Source of the DNA: Tritrichomonas musculus
Lineage: Eukaryota > Parabasalia > Tritrichomonadida > Tritrichomonadidae
Assembly: GCA_039105265.1 (NCBI GenBank)
Contig: JAPFFF010000040.1
Span: 620,001-684,000 of the forward strand
DNA length: 64,000 bases
Reading direction: 5' to 3'
The notes under the pieces are model-generated. The model made no database searches and was not told the origin of the DNA. It saw only the letters and a program-made list of their open reading frames with translations. This document shows positions 28,901 to 35,378 of this stretch, one piece after another (position 1 is the stretch's first letter; each line of letters starts with the position of its first letter). The position numbers were made by a program, and so were the translations under genes.

Positions 28901-31329
28901 ATCTGATTTACTGATCTTTCTGATTGCTCTGTAAAACCTCTTCCATTCAATTCATCTACTGATTCCTGATCTGTTATTTGATCATTTGTTCCTAATGACC
29001 ATTTTAAATAAGCTCTCATATATTCAATCATTATTATCCAATACATTTCTGGATAAGCTTTTGTTAATTGTGCGGTTATTTCACTTGGTTGTTTTATTGA
29101 ATTCATATTTATATTATGAAATTCTCTATCAATTATACTCATAAATTGATTTATTTCAATATTGTCTTTATTAAAAAATGGATTTTCATCTTGAAGAACC
29201 TGTAAATAACGTTGCCAAGTGTCTCTTTGTTCGATTCTTGTTTGAGCTAAAAATCTTTCCCATTGATTATCGTTATTTCCTCTTTCTTGATCCGTTGACC
29301 CTTGATTCAATTCTTGTTCAGGTAATTGTATTGGTTGAACCCCTTCTTCTAAAATTTCTTGATTTTCTGCTTCATTTTGAATTTCTTGTTCTTCAGCTTT
29401 TGCCTCATCTAACCAAATTTTTTCTCTTTTTTTTATTTTTTCAGCAATCCATTGTTTGTGCATCATGTTAATAATATCTGGGTTATTTGCATACAATTCC
29501 TCCATTGATACTTGAGTTTCCCATAACTTGTCATTTGCAATCATAAATAACGTTTGATCCTGGTCAAGATTGGGTTCAGATGATAAAAATGTTTGTAACT
29601 CTTGTTTTATGTCTTTATCTAAATTTGAAAACATTTGTGGTAATAAATCTATCACTTTATCCAAACCTATTTCACCAGTATATGCTTTCATTAAACACAA
29701 ATTATATGCAGTTTCACCAATTATTCGACGATAAGCTTGATTTTTATCATTTTTGTTGTAACTATTCATTATATTTTCTATTGCTTTTGACGAGTATGGA
29801 TATTGTCTAAATTGCTCAACACAATTTTTTATTCGGGTATCTTCTGGAGTTGTCGTATTATGAATGTAATCTTGGATAACATACCAAATATTCAAATGTA
29901 ATAAGGCAACATTTCTTTCGTCTGTACTTCCTTTCATTAAAGCTGCACCTCTTTCTGGATTGATTTCCGCAATTTCTTGAATTAACATGGTACAAATTGT
30001 TGTGTATCTATCATCGATATCAACCCCTTTCTTGTCGACTATTTCTTCCAACATTTTCATTTGATCTTGTACGTTATCAGGTGATATCGGCGTGCTTTCT
30101 AATGTTAACTTTTCAATTAATAATTTCTCACAAAGATCTTTGATATCTTTTTGTCGTGCTATTGAATGAATCACTTTTTGTCTGAGTTGTGCCTTAAATG
30201 TCCATTGATCTTGTTCGTTATTCCAAAGTAATACTTTTTGCAAAATAAAGTTTCTCGTTTCATCCCATTTATCACCATAAACCAGGTCATTATAATTGGT
30301 TACATTAAACTTTTCACAATCAGTTAATAAAATATTCAAATATTGTGAAAAGACTGAAGGATCAAACCAGTTTTTATTTTCAAAATGAATATATTTTATT
30401 AAAGCAACTGTGAATAAAGTTTGAACATTTTCATGATTTTTTTCCAAATTTTGTAAAACTGTTAGAATTCCTTTTAGATTATTCAATACATACATTGCAC
30501 CGTCTTGTTCAGCTCCTGCTAAAGATATATAATCATCTGCTCGAATGTCCATTCTTTCTTTCGGAAGGAATCGGAATTGACGTTGTTCATTTGTTCCTTT
30601 ATTTTCATATATTATTGTTCTTGATATTTTTGAATTTAACGCATCACAAACCTCAAAAATTGCGTCTGAATTCAATAAACTTATTAAAACCTGTTTATTC
30701 AATTCGCCCCAAGATTGTTGAATAAATGCTTTGTAAAATCTCATATAAAGAGGATTGTAAGGTTTCCCACTAAATGAATAAATATAGAGATCCCCTAATT
30801 GAAAAGTTGCATCGAAAGCTTGATCTAACTTTCTTCCTGGGTCCATATGAAAAGCGTGTTGAACTAATTCATACAATTCTCTTGTTTCTTTATAATTCAA
30901 ACATATATCATAATCTGTTGGATCAACTGGCAAATAATGACTTCTATCAAATTTAATAAATAATTCCTCAAATTTATCCGATTTTTTCTTTTTGATATCT
31001 TTTATCGAATTCATCAAATCTCCTCTTTTTTGTTGATATTCGGCATTTACATTATCTAATGTTAATCCAAGAGTATCACCAAGATGAAGTTCTTTTAAAG
31101 CTAACGTTTCTATCATTAAATGAGTATATAAAATTAATTCATTTGTTTCCTCTATTGTATTTGGATTTTCTGTAAAATATTGATGAATTGTTTGTATATT
31201 TGGTTCATCAATTCCAACTTCCTGACAAATTCTAATTAAAAATTCAAATTCTTTCTTTGCATCTTGATCTTTAAAAGTAACCGAAATTCCTTGATATTCA
31301 TATGATATACTTAGAGTTTGATTTGTCAT
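19948..31329 (-). CDS. Giant 3793-aa helical protein of unknown function
   Basis: One uninterrupted 11.4-kb frame from MTNQTLSISYEYQGISV to the stop, by far the largest gene of the element. Nearly the whole length is Lys/Glu/Asn/Gln-rich predicted helix with scattered aromatic residues (repeating styles such as YKILTKIWGKFTGKEY and KYKKVFNYEDRKSWGS), suggesting many degenerate helical repeats. The last about 500 residues are disordered: a Thr run (TTTTAPATTTTTTTTDT), Lys-rich stretches (KAKKKKDDDDE) and short PIPESIPKTI repeats, ending NPQLMKYFK. No catalytic motif or transmembrane segment was found. A virion scaffold, tape-measure-like or tegument protein is possible. All of this is inference from composition and from its place between ATPase and coiled-coil genes. 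Confidence 0.7.
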   Translation of the reverse strand: MTNQTLSISYEYQGISVTFKDQDAKKEFEFLIRICQEVGIDEPNIQTIHQYFTENPNTIEETNELILYTHLMIETLALKELHLGDTLGLTLDNVNAEYQQKRGDLMNSIKDIKKKKSDKFEELFIKFDRSHYLPVDPTDYDICLNYKETRELYELVQHAFHMDPGRKLDQAFDATFQLGDLYIYSFSGKPYNPLYMRFYKAFIQQSWGELNKQVLISLLNSDAIFEVCDALNSKISRTIIYENKGTNEQRQFRFLPKERMDIRADDYISLAGAEQDGAMYVLNNLKGILTVLQNLEKNHENVQTLFTVALIKYIHFENKNWFDPSVFSQYLNILLTDCEKFNVTNYNDLVYGDKWDETRNFILQKVLLWNNEQDQWTFKAQLRQKVIHSIARQKDIKDLCEKLLIEKLTLESTPISPDNVQDQMKMLEEIVDKKGVDIDDRYTTICTMLIQEIAEINPERGAALMKGSTDERNVALLHLNIWYVIQDYIHNTTTPEDTRIKNCVEQFRQYPYSSKAIENIMNSYNKNDKNQAYRRIIGETAYNLCLMKAYTGEIGLDKVIDLLPQMFSNLDKDIKQELQTFLSSEPNLDQDQTLFMIANDKLWETQVSMEELYANNPDIINMMHKQWIAEKIKKREKIWLDEAKAEEQEIQNEAENQEILEEGVQPIQLPEQELNQGSTDQERGNNDNQWERFLAQTRIEQRDTWQRYLQVLQDENPFFNKDNIEINQFMSIIDREFHNINMNSIKQPSEITAQLTKAYPEMYWIIMIEYMRAYLKWSLGTNDQITDQESVDELNGRGFTEQSERSVNQMRNEWNGQLNDLKGKLGKLWEIGSQHENLGPDKDSWINQMVYQEYPTKNALREFIDTKTFQNEFYHDFQEYGNKTYAEIRRVLGAFNFSEKYIQELAHQYWTNDDEFNDRNTRSRRDKMENKFNKEGGVKSQIQNEFRRWSTIKNNRMETITITIENLVRAERITQNDMNSERTRLIENYVNGDNLRNEQKGEELQNIKEDSQDYLDHHNEQAITQRIRQLYDNNGIVSTDEEIRTKYAEYLSSQNKDSYLSELGRELLQRRNSAVTNWIQRFNNEIGTKIENINFIHGIVSSVEKVNLTAVKQSFINQVQSTPQNGENLFNELKNDMERREANAKDQQINHYGNQIHRLISNSGRPFTVEGIRDTEVKPILDIENIQERDRKFNEWVRNWETKEQLIQTKIQNLERTYVQKYQITNKEIDSASILQHILNKVATTYNQDTVLSNINEKIERNTEIVKTLKERLELNKLEDTFREAYGQEFTQAKWYDMIREHSNLPIDQQINVIKAHIQQKNRETGNLIQNVNNKLTECFQSAFPDFDNSYINEKVIELLFRSYPEVNRNYSQLEAKLQSLLPQFKKMGELFRKWNSQNISNIYLGMKTFQDAGHEVPRLFELAEEYEVRLEIIEYNPLNLLKITNEPENQQNQKMREELELLKQKRNAILSDSNFRLKIDQYCQGRNSVEKETLIKEIVGHCDRVEDVDKFIDAKTRYIGFGKNWSQFQTRVDFDNFYKSNRESSNLNLLMRSNFGQMSPEDNIKIDELKVYLSNTYPDIFPQSEWSYIQEDKFEEDGAKFYAYLQGEMMYQQIRLMYPPNTMPATWDHAQYHSNIFKALDKLQKEFLRKEPLYRSIKTDRNFNLALNEYNEIAPDHEKLTAERIFATARPTDDILKLTQSLRNQIQSKINSVEFNDSLERAIREVWKPHFPNDFKSAEDWRTEFGDNYKARNAILKLTPGYQFWANVNPHEEVNLKNYIVRNGGTIESAYQALNNFYSQYYPIYSRQWVGNPTLLPYLTKYKNKFGGSEQSALYYLFGKFYGDLNRCLQFFAAYEGNQEIENMNGSQKYSDINSFLQTVVNQGDAVNQSTFLNNIQSSVTNFSNSKSNWESNTDFRNHVFYLEALKEENKTGLKYDFSWDEDKMYKNYLIPLAKKYYQQFVGKRYIPDSNTNNSNVSTEYNNIILAAEDYRKKNDDWENSNVKSTLERYQNEGRINSKKSYEDLKDEFEKPADAMKYLEIEKNKKTLLVALGRNEDEELPRGDVNFAPYHDIDEKDLTSRLNWLLNFVSKIEDENTASWNSPAFLKIHSDYRSNHSDDRSTQTINQCKIKYGLDYESAKIDLKYHYLLEKYREEFQEDYSIKETDPNNDQKLAHIHEIEKLLKNYKDYKVDNELQIKLNCYNAESGQDTLNHLWLVKKFKDNVQSAKIYLEYWTYVGKINAITSDNNDIKDVPISLAGITKLKEIFNNVSKDDTAFQSVSFQQLLNQYNDIKHSHHDVTDIKRLYGSYINCTNAMKCVLLEHELETTYQLSKENFPKNFDGKWETYLKALENKKSEIDIKKNSILWDSEVRKWYDYAKENVDSTLPTIEQMMIDDKYNKDIVYYKILTKIWGKFTGKEYPNFETNYQVTNAKLANKINNYIKRYEKFRIDGDIQRLLVNQKQEVSIDDLFNRYIDSDNPDDDVLDARRYLQNEIWESEYKAFCEEVGLKPDTKMNTFKNEKERYKFFDLKMKETRDIKPKWEKLMPEVEHWNRYQEPKDQLHKWEEVHKKYDGNIDKVYEEIVFENRKKKFEEDFPDDTWSSNLSKKDQIEKFDEFFRIYNTYYYTLPNFKNTLDEYNRRFNTEKLSVQDIVTKYKTDSTGCLNMMNYKILKLKLQKLDKDFNEKDYGENSEDISKMQRELERYETNQNQLKTSTNINGLYNEYEDKYKDTAKKLEDIEKEQKYKVNNVLNFLKIMIKIKDLETKYKKVFNYEDRKSWGSTPSAQFEYLEKIEKRYQKEKEKLDSFRGIDKLVDLYNDSHGLTGDNVKSIDDIFAENEYHCYKTYQTLLLTKYNYLNPKAPKDDSYTGSPKKFCEELEKEISEIERVYDKFKGKDGWMKLSLDEREKIIQNYKDEDTGNYKIELQGELQKYKKIFNLDFPIDSTIKQWNKEGRDIKYLKNYLAYVNKYSENNEYHELINKYNSKNKDKPIPAEYFTPYDKMKYATLEPLRQRYETAFGMDITINQMMQYAKYLKTTYGVNWRVQDENLDFDFNIAKIANKANIVWREYENYLGHTKKNRVDFDTAIKSYKTQNGIGTLTIQDMKQFIKEVKDLSKKSKTDSKNKLIDSIDSINKNKDKDHQISTDMLEKLSVNSDNLDALQTIIEFIPDYENHFNKKVNPNDLNSFHEDPKNPNWIHVLEKIAFLPLIDDHNSIEKKNGKMSRDSVESVVKKYILNKDPTNPLKDSDVKIDHIRPAYEEYKKEVTKEKEEYFKTMLSEYHKHTDDSSETYQNLVQLYPNLDDLERYLKLNRYIFKTNKIYKQLKEHYKKEHTPLKYSDYQDKPVNNLEPTIIILQNLEKEAQKEWDEEKKKDDKEKEHKKKVELKLSDLNSMRRKVGLTEIGFERYKNMETDTALSDINNMMNEARQKESEKNSNNNTSVGIGGALRNNFIGTTMNKPAATTTTAPATTTTTTTTDTNTMPTINDGSEKKEESVWSKNYEGGITSLIQQSAKGISIRSLLMEQQKKNKLNGKTSIMSQFNENAPPKPVVPYSSNSNTNNLFSSKTTMTEEKETPIEKKPIVSPISEKPMTLTKIEPGKKINLLPTKVDQPEVVKTKNNMIQVLPRRGRKNLPLRFKAKEEMEQQQKAIEKVEEESEEVEIKPKKPTINTKAKSSKQFKKQKSERTKLLKKNSKAKKKKDDDDEVISEKSTIDKEDISKKKTKTKPLQRKVDAIVPKPTITPIPESIPKTIPESIPKTITEEKPATEVKQIPKTSEIPSVIQNNPQLMKYFK

Positions 31330-31375
31330 TTTTTAAACAAATAAATAATTCAAAAAAGTTTAGCTAGTAAATGGT

Positions 31376-31786
31376 TTATTCATTTGAATCTTCTGGTTCC
31401 TTCAAATTTAGTGGGTCAACGAAGCAATCTCGTAACCCATCGACAAATTGATTCAATACTTGTGCTTTTGATTCCAATTGGACTTTCTTTTTTTCTTCTT
31501 CTTTTTTCAAATCGTCCAATTTATCTCGATTTTCATCAATTTTTAGCTCATTTTCAACCATCATTTCCCATATCGGATCGGACTTTGGATTTTTATCAAT
31601 TTCATCATTTATATAGCCGTTTTCTTCGGTGAGCCTTCGATTTTCTGATTCCAGTCTTTCAATTGTTTTCATGTCGTCGTTTAATGAATCAGCTAATTCC
31701 AATAACCTTGTTGTATCATAAATAAAGCTGCGTACTGTCTTTCTGAAAACCTTAAGACTTTGCTTATCTTGCTTCCTGCTGTACAT
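31376..31786 (-). CDS. 136-aa coiled-coil protein
   Basis: It begins MYSRKQDKQSLKVFRKTVR. Residues about 30-110 have strong heptad character (TRLLELADSLNDDMKTIERL, then NELKIDENRDKLDDLKKEEE), so it should form a long coiled coil. The C-terminus is acidic. It ends 46 bases before the giant gene's ATG in the same orientation and is the first minus-strand gene from the right. Its ATG follows directly on the left arm of the inverted-repeat promoter. Function unknown. Confidence 0.65.
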   Translation of the reverse strand: MYSRKQDKQSLKVFRKTVRSFIYDTTRLLELADSLNDDMKTIERLESENRRLTEENGYINDEIDKNPKSDPIWEMMVENELKIDENRDKLDDLKKEEEKKKVQLESKAQVLNQFVDGLRDCFVDPLNLKEPEDSNE

Positions 31787-31976
31787 GAAAAAAAGTGATG
31801 TGATGACCTAACGAGAAAAAATTAGATTTTTGGTAAACGGTCTCCACCCCTGCAACACCTAGGGGCACCTCTACAACAACTCGGGCACCCCTGCAACACC
31901 TAGGGGCACCCCATAAGGGACCCAAATAAAAAATATGATTTTTCGTGCTCACCTCATCACATCATTTTTACTTATG
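31784..31976. promoter_or_regulatory. Inverted-repeat bidirectional promoter
   Basis: Two arms of about 35 bases, at 31784-31818 and 31938-31976, are inverted copies. They share the exact 11-mer TGATGTGATGA (31796-31806) and its complement TCATCACATCA (31954-31964), then a T-rich tract and an ATG. Each arm ends at a start codon of a divergent gene. The centre is GC-rich, unlike everything around it. This looks like one initiator module used in both directions. Confidence 0.55.
31845..31910 (+). repeat. GC-rich 21-bp minisatellite, three copies
   Basis: Units at 31845-31865 and 31886-31906 are identical (core CCCCTGCAACACCTAGGGG); a diverged copy lies between them. Each unit can form a short CCCCT/AGGGG hairpin. 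The GC content is far above the surrounding sequence. Confidence 0.75.
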
Positions 31977-32465
31977 TTCGCCATCTCCGAGTGCAACGTA
32001 GAGCCTACAGAGAACTATCCAATAGAGAACCTATCAGATCTTATCGATAAACACCCAGAAGATTTAGATTTAAATGAAGATGACTATATGTACCAGAGTT
32101 TATGTAAAATTGTTACTGCACAAGATTCACCATTCAATATTGGCCCAAAGCAAGCATTTGTCAGAAATTATTATCGTGAACTTCACAAATGCATAGAAAT
32201 TCGACAAAAATTGTTTGAAACAACCCTTGATATAGTCAAATGTAAATTCAATTTCGATGAAAATCTTTTTACGAGCATTTCTACCAGATTCTTTCAATTT
32301 TTCCCAAATGCCACAATTGATTGGACCCTAATGGATCCTCAAAGAGGAATGAACCAATTTTTAGATTCATATGCAGAGCATTTATTTATTAGAATAGGAT
32401 TTTACACAAGATGGATATACTATCCAATTGAATGCCATGCAAACGATTGGAAAGAATGCCTTTAA
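31935..32465 (+). CDS. 176-aa possibly secreted protein, unrecognised
   Basis: From the first ATG it begins MIFRAHLITSFLLMFAISEC, which reads as a signal peptide with a hydrophobic core. However, that stretch is encoded by the right arm of the inverted-repeat promoter, so a second in-frame ATG at 31974 (MFAISECNVEPTENYP) may be the true start, leaving no signal. The body has six cysteines, one N-glycosylation sequon (FFPNATIDW) and aromatic patches (FYTRWIYYPIECHAND). It is unclear whether this is the last gene of the element or the first host gene. No family recognised. Confidence 0.55.
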   Translation: MIFRAHLITSFLLMFAISECNVEPTENYPIENLSDLIDKHPEDLDLNEDDYMYQSLCKIVTAQDSPFNIGPKQAFVRNYYRELHKCIEIRQKLFETTLDIVKCKFNFDENLFTSISTRFFQFFPNATIDWTLMDPQRGMNQFLDSYAEHLFIRIGFYTRWIYYPIECHANDWKECL

Positions 32466-32514
32466 GTAAACCACACAATTAAAAACTTTTTCTATAGCTT
32501 TTTTGATATTAACG

Positions 32515-32690
32515 ATACGGGGCCTCCTTCCTAGCAGAGCGTTGAGAGGAATCCTGAGAGCAGCCCAGTGGAAGATCATTAATGGGAGTGGGGGATCATA
32601 CCTGGCATAGCGGGGCTGGGGTCACGGATGGGAAATATTTGACGCGGTTTTTGAACGAAGTGCAAAAATCGTGGCAAATATATAACTACT
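32515..32690 (+). other. GC-rich island, possible structured RNA gene
   Basis: About 175 bases rich in G and C (CGGGGCCTCCTTCCTAGC, GTGGGGGATCATACC, GGGGCTGGGGTCACGG) within strongly AT-rich DNA, without a coding frame. One segment, CATACCTGGCA followed by GGGG, resembles the 5' end of U1 snRNA (ACUUACCUGGCAGGGG). TCACGGA downstream and AATATTTGA could be loop- and Sm-like, but order and spacing are not convincing. Confidence 0.25.
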
Positions 32691-33136
32691 ATATTCGTTA
32701 TTCATTTCAGAGTTTTGATGCATTACTTATGCTGATATAAATATTTCTGAGATCTCATAGAAAAAGTGAGATTAATTAATAAAAAAGTAATAATATCTTC
32801 ATTAATATCTAATAATTTTATAATATATTTAATCAAAATTATAATTATTTTGTGTGAAGTTTCATTTTTATCGATAAAAATTTTTGTCTATTTGATCTAA
32901 GAAATGAACATCACTATTTTACAATAAATTCATCATTTTTTAAGTAAAAATCAGGAACTGAATGATTTGCACTGAAAATTATTTATTTCATATCAGTATT
33001 TATTTGAACAAATTCTCTTATTAAAAAAATAAAAATGCTGAAATAAATAGGAGAAAGAAAATTTCGGGCATTAAAATTGAGAGGAAGCAAAATTAATACG
33101 AGCTACATGTTTTGCCGGGAAATTGCTCAAGGGCCT

Positions 33137-33204
33137 AAAGTGCCATTTGCCACTTTTTTGCCCGAGCCTGCTCGGACCGCCCTTTTTGCAAGCCTGCCAC
33201 TTGC
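33137..33204. repeat. Three consecutive perfect short hairpins
   Basis: AAAGTG/CACTTT at 33137-33156, CCGAG/CTCGG at 33162-33175 and GCAAG/CTTGC at 33188-33204 are perfect stems with 4-8 base loops, packed within 68 bases of locally GC-rich sequence. Function unknown: RNA structure, terminator or insertion scar are all possible. Confidence 0.5.
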
Positions 33205-33290
33205 TTGATTCATTTTAAAAAGCTCTTATTTTTTTTAAAAAAAATTCAAAACAGTTATAAAAACAAACAATTTATATAATTAAAAATAGC

Positions 33291-34118
33291 TCATTCAATA
33301 TTTCGACGTCTAATCAAAACGCAAAACACAACAATGATGTAACATATAATAGCTAAATCTATAAGAATTATCCCTGCTGATTTATATCTGATTGCTGCAG
33401 TTGGCTGCCAGGTTGCTAGAAATACAACGGGGGTTGATATGTAATTCATTGGATTGACGGTTAAATTGGAAAATTTGAAAGTTATTCGGGTAACCTTTGG
33501 AATGAATGATATTTCACCGATTTTAATTGACTGTATATAATCGATATTTCGTAGGGAAGCCATTGCTCCAAAACTCGTATTACATTCCGGCTCGATATTT
33601 AACTCCTTGGTTATTAAAGTTGAAAAAGGACAATAGATAAAATAACTTTTCGTATTGAAAGTGAATTGAGATGGTATAATTTCGTTAATTTGGTCAAATT
33701 CATCTTGAATATGTGTATCAAGTGATCGATTATTTCCTGTATTTCTGTTAAAAATTGGAAAATTAATATTCTTTGTAAATCCGCTAGAAGACGAGATTAC
33801 TGCACTGAGATTAAAGTTGTATCCCCACAGATTATGAATTAGATAAAGAGATTGTTTTTTCTCTAAATGATTGAACTGAAATAATGGAAAAGTAATATTG
33901 AAATTTGGTGGCTCTGAAACTGGGTAGAACAAATTTCCATCTGGAACAATACCAACATATTCGCATATACCGTTTGCAGTTTTTGGATAGAGCGGGATTG
34001 AAAGCAAGGATCCTGAACCATAATATTGCTCCATTAAATTTCCTGGTATAATTAACCCAACTCCTAATATCAATAAAAATATAGCGATAAAAGTTATAAT
34101 CGCACTAAAAAAACTCAT
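33291..34118 (-). CDS. 275-aa two-span membrane protein with extracellular domain
   Basis: It starts MSFFSAIITFIAIFLLILGV, a signal-anchor type hydrophobic helix. It ends with a second span (AGIILIDLAIICYIIVVFCV) and a basic stop-transfer tail RRRNIE. The roughly 200 residues between are beta-type, Asn-rich with several N-glycosylation sequons (NFNITF, NCSF-type NTSFG, SNLTVN) and four to five Cys, so they probably face the cell surface or lumen. Both ends would be cytoplasmic. No known family recognised; it could be a host surface protein. TATAAATT sits 3 bases before the ATG. Confidence 0.65.
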   Translation of the reverse strand: MSFFSAIITFIAIFLLILGVGLIIPGNLMEQYYGSGSLLSIPLYPKTANGICEYVGIVPDGNLFYPVSEPPNFNITFPLFQFNHLEKKQSLYLIHNLWGYNFNLSAVISSSSGFTKNINFPIFNRNTGNNRSLDTHIQDEFDQINEIIPSQFTFNTKSYFIYCPFSTLITKELNIEPECNTSFGAMASLRNIDYIQSIKIGEISFIPKVTRITFKFSNLTVNPMNYISTPVVFLATWQPTAAIRYKSAGIILIDLAIICYIIVVFCVLIRRRNIE

Positions 34119-34121
34119 CAG

Positions 34122-34129
34122 AATTTATA
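34122..34129 (-). promoter_or_regulatory. Start-proximal TATAAATT motif
   Basis: TATAAATT lies 3 bases upstream of the membrane protein's ATG, preceded by TCATTCC. The same octamer is found next to other start codons in this window (46169, 60300). Confidence 0.35.
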
Positions 34130-34224
34130 AGGAATGATAAAACGACAACAAAAATATAGTTATTTTAAATTCACAAAAATATGGTTAGATTATTTTAAAA
34201 AGATATGGTTATATATATTTCCAT

Positions 34225-35361
34225 TTATAAAATCAATGCTTTATTTTGTACATAAATTACACAATTTTCATTAAGGTATTTATTATTATTAGCATCAAAA
34301 TAAATTTGAAGGGCATTTGGACAAGAAATAATCAATAAATGAGAACAATTATTAAAACAATTAGATTCAAAAAATAAATCATCACCTAAACATTCAAAAC
34401 AAGCTAATTCTGAGCATGATAAAAATGCATTACATCTTACACAGTTAACATTTGTTGGCAACAAAATAGATTTTATTGGTGTTTTTTCAAAGGTATTTTT
34501 ATCAATTGAATGAATTTTTGAATTTTCTTCAAACTCTACCTTTTTTAAATTGTAACATTGATCAAAAACTTTCTGGCTTAATCTTATTACATTTGCTGGA
34601 ATAACAATATTTTCAATAGAGCATCTAGAGAAAGCATTCTTTTTGATTTCTCTCAAATTTGAATTGTTTGAAAATTCAATTGAATTCAATTTTTTGCAAT
34701 CAGAAAAAGAATATGAATTTATCACTTCTATATTTGAAGGAATTATGGCACGCTTGATATCACGACAAGCAAAAATTAAAATATCAAAATTGTCCTGATT
34801 TTGATCTGATTTTTTCCCAATCAATTTCATATCTTCATCAAGATAACCGAAAAATTGATTGTTTGGAGAAATTATAATTTGGTTCAAATTTGAACATTTA
34901 GTAAACATATTTTGATTGATGCTGATCAAATTTTTTGGGATGTTTATTGATTCAATTGGCGCTTCAAAGACAACATCGAGATTTTTCAGTTTTAAATTTT
35001 CTGGAAAAATGACTGTTTTTAAAGTGTCACACCTTAATTCGAAGTCTTGTTCAAATTGCTTAATTTGTGATGGAAATATTATGGTAGTTATTGAAGACCA
35101 TTCAAATGCTTGGTGCTGAATGTTTTCAATTTCTGCATTTTCATGAAATTTGATTGTTTTTGTATTTTTATTGTATGCAAATAAAAAATTATCAAAAAAA
35201 CAAACTTTATAAGCTTTGTTTTGATAGAGGATTGAGTCTGGTATTGTGACTTCTTCTTCATCAATGAATTCCGTTCTACACAGCGTCGCTGAATGATCGT
35301 TTTGATTTAGCTCAAAAATAAACCCAGAAATATTAGCTGTTAGCTTATTTTGGTTTTCCAT
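34225..35361 (-). CDS. BspA-type leucine-rich repeat protein
   Basis: A 378-residue protein with about a dozen BspA-like (LRR_5) repeats of about 23 residues, e.g. IESINIPKNLISINQNMFTK, and CKKLNSIEFSNNSNLREIKK, with the Cys-Ser/Asn-x-Leu and AF-x-x-C signatures. BspA-type proteins are the largest family of trichomonads and are linked to adhesion at the surface, but this copy has no signal peptide or membrane span, so it is probably intracellular or released by another route. The ATG follows CATAAATTTAA. A complete gene of normal length for the family's short members. Confidence 0.85.
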   Translation of the reverse strand: MENQNKLTANISGFIFELNQNDHSATLCRTEFIDEEEVTIPDSILYQNKAYKVCFFDNFLFAYNKNTKTIKFHENAEIENIQHQAFEWSSITTIIFPSQIKQFEQDFELRCDTLKTVIFPENLKLKNLDVVFEAPIESINIPKNLISINQNMFTKCSNLNQIIISPNNQFFGYLDEDMKLIGKKSDQNQDNFDILIFACRDIKRAIIPSNIEVINSYSFSDCKKLNSIEFSNNSNLREIKKNAFSRCSIENIVIPANVIRLSQKVFDQCYNLKKVEFEENSKIHSIDKNTFEKTPIKSILLPTNVNCVRCNAFLSCSELACFECLGDDLFFESNCFNNCSHLLIISCPNALQIYFDANNNKYLNENCVIYVQNKALIL

Positions 35362-35378
35362 TTAAATTTATGGATGAT

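Larger units (their letters stand above)
1..32465. mobile_element. Large Polinton/Maverick-like virus-like element (right-hand part)
   Basis: This is a continuous block of virus-type genes: protein-primed family B DNA polymerase, A32/FtsK-like packaging ATPase, two major capsid candidates, fibre-like proteins and small basic core proteins. The set matches Polintons/Mavericks and adintoviruses, which are abundant in trichomonad genomes. The visible part is packed with long uninterrupted reading frames and short gaps, so it looks whole here and is probably a recent copy. The left end, with the integrase, protease and terminal repeat one would expect, lies outside the window. The right end is not fixed: no partner terminal repeat can be compared, and it could lie anywhere from about 31.8 to 33.3 kb. 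At more than 32 kb it is larger than the usual 15-25 kb for the family. Confidence 0.85.
32466..33290. other. Gene-free stretch at the probable element/host junction
   Basis: No coding frame was supported. It contains a GC-rich island (32515-32690), AT-rich filler, and a cluster of three perfect hairpins (33137-33204). The element's right terminus is likely here or just to the left, but no terminal repeat could be recognised. Confidence 0.6.

Noticed and set aside
31764-31952. Minus-strand frame of 62 codons across the GC-rich repeat
   Set aside because: It reads the minisatellite and promoter arms, and overlaps the start of the coiled-coil gene on the same strand. The composition is that of the repeat, not of a protein.
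32515-32690. 5S rRNA gene
   Set aside because: CATACC and GGATGGG are present, but their spacing (about 35 bases instead of about 75) and the missing internal control region do not fit.
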